Assembly: GCA_035627835.1 (NCBI GenBank)
Contig: DASPKX010000128.1
Span: forward strand, 1-19,184
Direction: 5' to 3'
Source: DASPKX01 sp035627835
GTDB lineage: Bacteria > Verrucomicrobiota > Verrucomicrobiia > Limisphaerales > SXQI01
Length of the DNA stretch: 19,184 bases
Shown piece after piece: positions 14,943-19,184 of the stretch. A program made the translations under genes and the position numbers. The notes beneath the pieces were generated by a model. That model made no database searches and was not told the origin of the DNA. It saw nothing but the letters and a program-made list of their open reading frames with translations. Position 1 is the first letter of the stretch; every line of letters starts with the position of its first letter.

Positions 14943-16184
14943 TTAAATCGAGACTGTGGATTTGGCTTCAGCTTCGAGCAAGGTTTCGAACTCGCGCAAG
15001 CTCGGGCGAATTTCGCGCGGCTTGCCAACAGAACCGGTGACTGCGTCCAGCGTCTTCAGCCCGTTGCCGGTGATGCAGAGGACTGCGGAATCGTTTGCGC
15101 CAATCTTCCCGCTGGCGATCAGCTTCTTCGCCACGCCCACGGTCACGCCACCGGCTGTTTCCGCGAAGATGCCTTCGTGTTCGGCGAGCAGCTTAATGCC
15201 CTCGCGGATCTCATCATCAGTGACGTCGTCAGCGGCGCCAGCGGTTTCCTTCATCACACGTAATGCGTAAAAACCATCCGCAGGCGTGCCAATGGCCAAC
15301 GACTTGGCGATCGTGTTCGGCTTCACCGGCTTGAAGAAGTCCAGACCACCCTTCTGCGCTGTGGACACCGGCGAGCAGCCGGTCGGCTGCGCGCCGTGGA
15401 TGTGATACTTGGCCTCATCAATCAGCCCCAGCTTCATGAACTCCTGGTAAGCCTTGTGGATCTTCGTCAGCAATGAGCCGGAAGCCACCGGAATAACGGT
15501 GTGATTCGGCACACGCCAGCCGAGCTGCTCGGCGATCTCGAAGCCCATGCTCTTGGAGCCTTCAGCGTAATACGGGCGCATGTTCACGTTCACGAACGCC
15601 CAACCGAATTTGCCCGCGATTTCCGCGCACAAACGATTCACCTCGTCGTAATGGCCTTTGATGCCAATGACGTTTGCGCCGTACACGAGCGAGTTAATGA
15701 TCTTCCCCTGCTCGAGGTCCGCAGGAATGAAAACGTACGCCTTCAAGCCGACTGCGGCCGCATTGGCCGCAACGCTGTTGGCCAGGTTGCCAGTGGAGGC
15801 GCAAGCAACAGTGGTGAAGCCCAGCTCACGTGCGCGGCTTAACGCCACGCTGACGACGCGGTCCTTAAATGACAATGTCGGATAATTAACTGTGTCGTTC
15901 TTAATCCACAGCTCACGAATGCCCAAGCGGCGGGCGAGGCGGTCTGCCTTAACGAGCGGCGTGAACCCAACCTGTGTCCCAACCGTGGGTTCCTGCGCGA
16001 CTGGCAACAACTCGCGATAGCGCCACATGGTCTGTGGACGGCTGAGGATTCGCTCCCGCGTCAGAGCGGCCTTAATGCGTGGATAGTCATAGGCGACTTC
16101 CAACGGGCCGAAATCGAACTCGCAAACGTGCGTGGCTTCCAGCGCATACTCCGCGCCGCACTCACGGCACTTGAGGGCTTTCAT
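14943..16184 (-). CDS. thrC: Threonine-synthase-family PLP enzyme, probable O-phosphohomoserine-dependent homocysteine synthase
   Basis: This 413-residue fold-type-II PLP enzyme belongs to the threonine synthase family, whose substrate is O-phosphohomoserine. The PLP lysine is K107 in PTLSFKDR; classical enzymes read PTGSFKDRG. The phosphate-binding loop is STGNLANS (130-137), and VASGSLLTK (233-241) and EGIFAETAGG (337-346) follow. The N-terminal zinc-ribbon remnant has C6-x2-C9, then C21-E-F-D where a second C-x2-C pair is usual, so one ligand is missing. ATG 16184 is chosen with AAGGG before it; ATG 16205 is possible. A longer frame to 16376 runs through the riboswitch and is rejected. A SAM-I riboswitch controls it and a sulfur carrier gene follows 2 bases later, so homocysteine synthesis is more likely than threonine synthesis. 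Plain ThrC activity cannot be excluded. Confidence 0.88.
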   Translation of the reverse strand: MKALKCRECGAEYALEATHVCEFDFGPLEVAYDYPRIKAALTRERILSRPQTMWRYRELLPVAQEPTVGTQVGFTPLVKADRLARRLGIRELWIKNDTVNYPTLSFKDRVVSVALSRARELGFTTVACASTGNLANSVAANAAAVGLKAYVFIPADLEQGKIINSLVYGANVIGIKGHYDEVNRLCAEIAGKFGWAFVNVNMRPYYAEGSKSMGFEIAEQLGWRVPNHTVIPVASGSLLTKIHKAYQEFMKLGLIDEAKYHIHGAQPTGCSPVSTAQKGGLDFFKPVKPNTIAKSLAIGTPADGFYALRVMKETAGAADDVTDDEIREGIKLLAEHEGIFAETAGGVTVGVAKKLIASGKIGANDSAVLCITGNGLKTLDAVTGSVGKPREIRPSLREFETLLEAEAKSTVSI

Positions 16185-16212
16185 GAACCCTTGATTCTTG
16201 TCCATACGTCTT

Positions 16213-16252
16213 AAAACAAAAACACCTCTCCCATTCAGCGATGGAAGAGGTG
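16213..16252 (-). terminator. Intrinsic terminator of the SAM riboswitch
   Basis: On the - strand CACCTCTTCCA pairs with TGGGAGAGGTG (one G-T pair) around an 8-base loop and is followed by TTTTTGTTTT. It lies between the aptamer and the first codons of the threonine-synthase-family gene. The bases at 16240-16249 can instead pair with the 3' P1 strand of the aptamer (16270-16280), forming the antiterminator. Bound SAM would stabilise P1, free the terminator and stop transcription. Confidence 0.93.
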
Positions 16253-16273
16253 AGAAAACGTCTGGCGCTCTCT

Positions 16274-16387
16274 TCTCATCGGTCCCGAGGCAAGCCTCGA
16301 GCTGGAATTGGCACCTGGGCACTCGCTGCGCAGCGAGCCGGTTGCCGTGGTTTCGCAGGGCCAGTCCCTCCACCACTCTGAATGAGA
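16274..16387 (-). promoter_or_regulatory. SAM-I (S-box) riboswitch aptamer
   Basis: The aptamer is read on the - strand. P1 pairs TCTCATT (16381-16387) with GATGAGA (16274-16280). The conserved core GGTGGAGGGACTGGCCC is at 16358-16374, followed by GAAACC and GGCAACC (16340-16346). P3 is a perfect CTCGCTGCGCAGCGAG hairpin (16322-16337). The conserved joining segment GGTGCCAATTCC is at 16304-16315, and P4 is CGAGGC-TT-GCCTCG (16286-16299). These are the landmarks of the S-box leader, which binds S-adenosylmethionine and turns off methionine and sulfur genes in SAM excess. A full terminator and antiterminator follow, so this is a transcriptional off-switch for the three-gene operon below it. Confidence 0.96.
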
Positions 16388-16409
16388 TCCGTCATCAACG
16401 GATACCGAT

Positions 16410-16438
16410 AGATTGATGGGAGGCACTCCCGCTGTCAA
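16410..16438 (-). promoter_or_regulatory. Candidate promoter for the riboswitch operon
   Basis: A perfect TTGACA lies on the - strand at 16433-16438, 45 bases upstream of the aptamer. At 17-base spacing the -10 position reads CAATCT (16410-16415), a poor match. A small GGGAG/CTCCC inverted repeat (16418-16430) occupies the spacer. The placement is right for the leader, but the -10 is not convincing. Confidence 0.35.
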
Positions 16439-16447
16439 CGGCCAAAA

Positions 16448-16885
16448 TCATCTCGCCTTCGATGCCGATCCAGCGCCCTGCCGTTCGAGCGCCCTTAGCA
16501 GTTCGTTCGGCTGGTTTGTTCCCAGTGCGAAACGCTTTCCGGTTCGGTCGGTGACAGCATCAAATCCCGAAACATTATACAACCAGCCAAACCGAGTGTA
16601 GTGAATGCCCCAACCTTCCAGAACATTCGTTTGGACTGCTCGCGCAGACGCAATGTCTTCGAGCGCGATTTTCGTTCTGAGGATGCCTGGGCCAAACCAC
16701 CAACGGAGTTCGGTGGCAGTAAGGTGAATCGTCATCGAGCCGAACAGCCACGCGACGAGAAGGAGAGCCCCAGTGACCACCCAAACATACCACACCGTTG
16801 AACGAGCTATTCCAAGGAATGTCAGTGCTCCGATGATCATCGCGCAGATAATCAGTGTGCCACGTTGGGTGTTTTTGTATTCCAT
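16448..16885 (-). CDS. Small membrane protein with a PH-like C-terminal domain
   Basis: This 145-residue protein has two hydrophobic helices (about 10-27 and 31-50). A soluble beta-rich domain follows (about 52-135; SMTIHLTATELRWWFGPGILRTKIALEDI, then an LGTNQPNELLRALE end). The pattern resembles bacterial PH-like membrane domains, where a short membrane anchor carries a PH fold, but I cannot name the family with certainty. GGAGGGAG lies 6 bases before the ATG, one of the better ribosome sites in the window. It lies upstream of the riboswitch operon on the same strand, but the aptamer begins after its stop, so the two are regulated separately. The function is unknown; the protein is expected in the inner membrane. 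Confidence 0.7.
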   Translation of the reverse strand: MEYKNTQRGTLIICAMIIGALTFLGIARSTVWYVWVVTGALLLVAWLFGSMTIHLTATELRWWFGPGILRTKIALEDIASARAVQTNVLEGWGIHYTRFGWLYNVSGFDAVTDRTGKRFALGTNQPNELLRALERQGAGSASKAR

Positions 16886-17045
16886 TTAATGCTCCCTCCG
16901 CCCCTGTAACGGATAGCAAGATGACTCTCCGCTGCTGTGTCAACGGCAAGTTCGCCTCCCAACCGCTCCAAGGCCTGCACAACACCAGACGGGCGCAGCC
17001 CGGATTGGCTTGCAAGCCGTCTCACAGACTCTATTATCAGAGTTA

Positions 17046-17396
17046 ATGAACCCAAACACCCGCTGTCCAGACTGCAATCAAGTCGTCATGCCCTATTCGC
17101 GTTACCTCCTAACCATGGCGGGGCGCCCCAATAAAATTTCTACGTGCTCTCACTGTGCCGCGGAGCTTCAACCCAGTCCGGCCCTTGCCGGTCTCCTCGC
17201 AAGCGGCTCGTGCGTGATTATGATGTTATTCTTTGTCGTCCCGGATGTGGTGCCAGCGCCCTGGAGGGGAATTGGGACCGTGCTCATCTTAAGCGTTGCG
17301 TCTGTGTTCCTTTTCAATTTTCTCGGCTGGCTCCTGATCGGATGGCGCAAGGCTCCTTCCCCGGCCACGAAACAGAGCGCACCCTCTGTTAAGTAA
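17046..17396 (+). CDS. Small zinc-ribbon membrane protein of unknown function
   Basis: This 116-residue protein starts with a zinc-ribbon-like pair of motifs, C7-P-D-C10 and C34-S-H-C37, and continues with two membrane helices (about 48-66 and 74-98) and a short polar tail. Proteins of this build are common in Verrucomicrobia and Planctomycetes, often without a known role. The start at 17046 puts the first CxxC at residue 7; a start at 17010 would add 12 residues without obvious homology. It is divergent from the PH-like membrane gene, with 160 bases between the two starts and no recognisable promoter there. No function is assigned. Confidence 0.65.
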   Translation: MNPNTRCPDCNQVVMPYSRYLLTMAGRPNKISTCSHCAAELQPSPALAGLLASGSCVIMMLFFVVPDVVPAPWRGIGTVLILSVASVFLFNFLGWLLIGWRKAPSPATKQSAPSVK

Positions 17397-17478
17397 GAAG
17401 CTTTACTCGCGGAACAACTTTTTGGACCGCTCCCGCCGCAGCGCCGCAGCATCAATGGTAAACACCCCCGCGCTCCTG

Positions 17479-18543
17479 TTAGATCCCCAGAATCGCCTCA
17501 ATCTCGCGGTAGGCAGAGCAAACATGGTCAGCATGTGCGAGCTGGTCTGCCTTTACTGAATTGGTGATGCCGATAGCGGTCATCCCGGCTGCTTTCGCCG
17601 CGGTGACTCCGGCCACAGAATCTTCTATGACACAGCAATCTGCTGGGTCCACCTGCAACAATTCTGCCGCCCGCAGGAAAATATCCGGCGCCGGTTTGCC
17701 GTGCACCACGTCCTGCGCGCTCACCACAGCGCGGAAGTGCGGTCGCAGGTTCTTCATTCCAAGAACCACGTTGATGACGGGATGATAGGAGCCTGATGCA
17801 AGCGCCAGCGGGTAAGCCGCAGCAAGTTTTGCCACGAGCGCAGGGACTTCTGGGAAAATCGGCTGCTCTCGTTCGATCAGGTCCAGGAAGCGCCGCTGCT
17901 TCCATTCCATCAAATGTTCCAATGATTCGTTGGGTTGATGTTTCTGGATGAAATCAACCCATAGCGCGCGATCCGACCGCCCGTAATAATCTGGAAAATG
18001 GATACCGTGATTATGGCCATAACCCATCTCATCGAAAATCTGGCGAAAGGCCAACTCATGGCGAGGCTCGGAATCAATGATCACGCCATCCATGTCGAAG
18101 ATCACTGCGGCAAACCGTTTCTGATGCCGGCCAACCTCCGGAAATCTTATCTCCGTGCCGGTCCTCTCCACCAAATGTAGCAAATTGCCTTCCGGGTCTT
18201 GGAAGAAGAGCACTTTCCCTCCACCTCCCGCCGGCTTCACTTCTTCTGTGAACTTCACCCCTCGCCCTGAGAGCGCATGACGAGCCGCATCAATGGAGCC
18301 GACTCGCAAGGCCAGGTGCCGTAGCCCGCTGGAACGGTTGTTTGATTTCCCATCCAGAGCATGATGCGCGGCATAAATCTCCAGCAGCGCGCCGCCCGCA
18401 AGTTGGACCAAGTAAGCCGGAGGCGTCTCCTTGTTTTCGAAGATCACCTTCGCCCCCAGCGCCTTCACGTACCAGTCCTTTAACCGTGTCGTGTCAGCGG
18501 CCGCTAATCCAATGTGCTCCAAGGCGAGTTCCGGCAAATTCAT
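17479..18543 (-). CDS. Fusion of a VOC/glyoxalase domain and a HAD-type phosphatase
   Basis: This 354-residue protein joins two enzyme domains in one frame. Residues 3-127 form a VOC (glyoxalase/bleomycin-resistance) domain with the four usual metal-ligand positions H10, E55, H76 and E126. Residues 143-354 form a HAD hydrolase of the beta-phosphoglucomutase/phosphoglycolate-phosphatase type: D150-M-D152-G (nucleophile and acid), S250 in LASGS, K283 in GKPAPD and E307-D308 in VIEDS. The short linker RTGTEIRFPEVGRHQKR shows no break or low-complexity scar. The HAD part has the helical cap typical of sugar-phosphate phosphatases and mutases. The ATG at 18543 is the first before the VOC domain; no clear Shine-Dalgarno site precedes it. 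The pairing suggests repair or recycling of a small phosphorylated or damaged metabolite, but no substrate can be named. Confidence 0.9.
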   Translation of the reverse strand: MNLPELALEHIGLAAADTTRLKDWYVKALGAKVIFENKETPPAYLVQLAGGALLEIYAAHHALDGKSNNRSSGLRHLALRVGSIDAARHALSGRGVKFTEEVKPAGGGGKVLFFQDPEGNLLHLVERTGTEIRFPEVGRHQKRFAAVIFDMDGVIIDSEPRHELAFRQIFDEMGYGHNHGIHFPDYYGRSDRALWVDFIQKHQPNESLEHLMEWKQRRFLDLIEREQPIFPEVPALVAKLAAAYPLALASGSYHPVINVVLGMKNLRPHFRAVVSAQDVVHGKPAPDIFLRAAELLQVDPADCCVIEDSVAGVTAAKAAGMTAIGITNSVKADQLAHADHVCSAYREIEAILGI

Positions 18544-18873
18544 GCGCCGCTTTGATAGGTGATGCCTCCCGCCGGATCAAGCGGTGAGTCATCGCTTTGC
18601 GCCTGAGCCGACGGCAGGTGCAATCCCCCACCCACGCAGCATTGCGGCCCCCCACCCTTGGCCCGAGAACAAGCCCGATGGTTGCCAATCTTTTCAGTTC
18701 TATATTAGCCGCAACAGTTCCGGGTGAGCGGCGTTGGGTTTATTCTTCAACAAGTACAAGGGGGTTGAGAATATTGCCTTTAGCGATCAGTGGAAGCCAC
18801 GCGCCGCTCCCCGGGCTGCTTCTCCTTGAGAGTTCCGTTTGCTCTTCCGTTCTTCTTTTCGCATTCTTCCCCA
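18544..18873. other. Divergent intergenic region without a recognised gene
   Basis: This 330-base gap lies between the starts of the VOC-HAD gene (-) and the final exported-protein gene (+), so it should hold both promoters. A TATATT at 18701-18706 resembles a -10 on the + strand, but the nearest -35-like TTGCCA (18682-18687) is only 13 bases away, too close. Short open frames cross it in several phases, with no start signal or family pattern. No riboswitch, tRNA or repeat was recognised. Confidence 0.6.
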
Positions 18874-19184
18874 ATGATTCCTCGGTTCCTCTTGCTGCTG
18901 CTTTGCTGCGGGCTCGTTCCTTTCGTCCAGGCGCACGTTGGGCATCACCCCTCGGTCCATGACACGGTGGCCGGAATTTTGGACCGCATGAAACGGACGG
19001 TTCCCGCCGCAAAACTCCCCAAGCTCACCAACAAAGAAATTGAATCGCTTCTAACGCCCACAGAGCGCCACGTCCTTGGAACGGAGCACATTTCCTTTCG
19101 CGTGAACGTGCCCGTTACTATCTCCATTGTTCGCGGCCCGGAGCCGAAAGAGGCCCCATTTTGGCTCACGGAGCAAGGCTTCAA
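18874..19184 (+). CDS. Exported protein of unknown function, 5' part (cut by window end)
   Basis: An open frame of 103 complete codons runs from the ATG at 18874 off the window end. It starts with a clear signal peptide (MIPRFLLLLLCCGLVPFVQA, cleavage near residue 20). Next come a His-rich segment HVGHHPSVHDTVAGILDRMK (about 21-40), a helical stretch ending LLTPTERHVLGTEH, and a beta-rich stretch HISFRVNVPVTISIVRGPEP. The layout suggests an exported protein with an N-terminal beta-sandwich, such as those ahead of calcineurin-like phosphoesterase domains, but the catalytic part lies outside the window. The family is therefore not assigned. No Shine-Dalgarno site is seen. Confidence 0.7.
   Translation, partial: MIPRFLLLLLCCGLVPFVQAHVGHHPSVHDTVAGILDRMKRTVPAAKLPKLTNKEIESLLTPTERHVLGTEHISFRVNVPVTISIVRGPEPKEAPFWLTEQGF

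Noticed and set aside
16185..16376. N-terminal extension of the threonine-synthase-family gene to 16376
   Set aside because: This stretch is the SAM-I riboswitch and its terminator; the translated residues match no enzyme family, and a start there would put the switch inside the coding region.
1..19184. Mobile element, phage, defence system, CRISPR array or tRNA
   Set aside because: No transposase, integrase, regular spaced repeats, attachment-like duplications or tRNA-shaped sequence could be found by reading both strands.

Overview
The window looks like a chromosomal segment of a GC-moderate Gram-negative bacterium, most likely a Verrucomicrobiota member (Pedosphaera/Limisphaera-like). This is an inference from the gene repertoire: a DUF1593 exported protein, paired periplasmic M16 proteins, a CysO-like carrier next to a threonine-synthase homologue, and few clear Shine-Dalgarno sites. 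No rRNA, tRNA, CRISPR array, transposase, phage or plasmid gene was found. It reads as housekeeping and metabolic DNA.

Layout: (1) 1-1868, the 3' part of purB followed closely by a short-chain dehydrogenase. (2) 1930-3495, an Rrf2-family regulator with four clustered cysteines, then a sulfate-binding protein gene that lacks its permease and ATPase genes here and ends at a hairpin. (3) 3528-4697, a PIG-L/LmbE deacetylase, a G-flanked perfect palindrome and a small unknown protein. (4) 4764-6560, a gene for only the C-terminal half of carbamoyl-phosphate synthase large subunit, convergent with (5) a 909-residue P2-type cation ATPase at 6580-9309. (6) 9440-13644, a tightly packed set on the + strand: a catalytic M16 peptidase, a non-catalytic M16 partner and a DUF1593 nucleoside-hydrolase-like exported protein. 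(7) 13733-14335, a flavin-reductase-like protein. (8) 14385-16387 on the - strand, a SAM-I riboswitch with an intrinsic terminator that controls a threonine-synthase-family gene, a CysO/MoaD-like sulfur carrier and a NIL-domain protein. (9) 16448-18543, two small divergent membrane proteins and a VOC-HAD fusion protein. (10) From 18874, the start of an exported protein cut by the window end.

The most interesting part is region 8. The riboswitch shows that the operon answers to S-adenosylmethionine, so its product is more likely homocysteine/methionine than threonine. A fold-type-II PLP enzyme of the threonine synthase family would bind O-phosphohomoserine. A CysO-like protein ending in Gly-Gly could deliver sulfur as a thiocarboxylate. 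The NIL-domain protein belongs to a family known from methionine transport and homocysteine synthesis. Together they suggest a thiocarboxylate-dependent, O-phosphohomoserine-based homocysteine synthase. The Rrf2 gene and sulfate-binding protein of region 2 may belong to the same sulfur economy, but nothing in the window links them directly.
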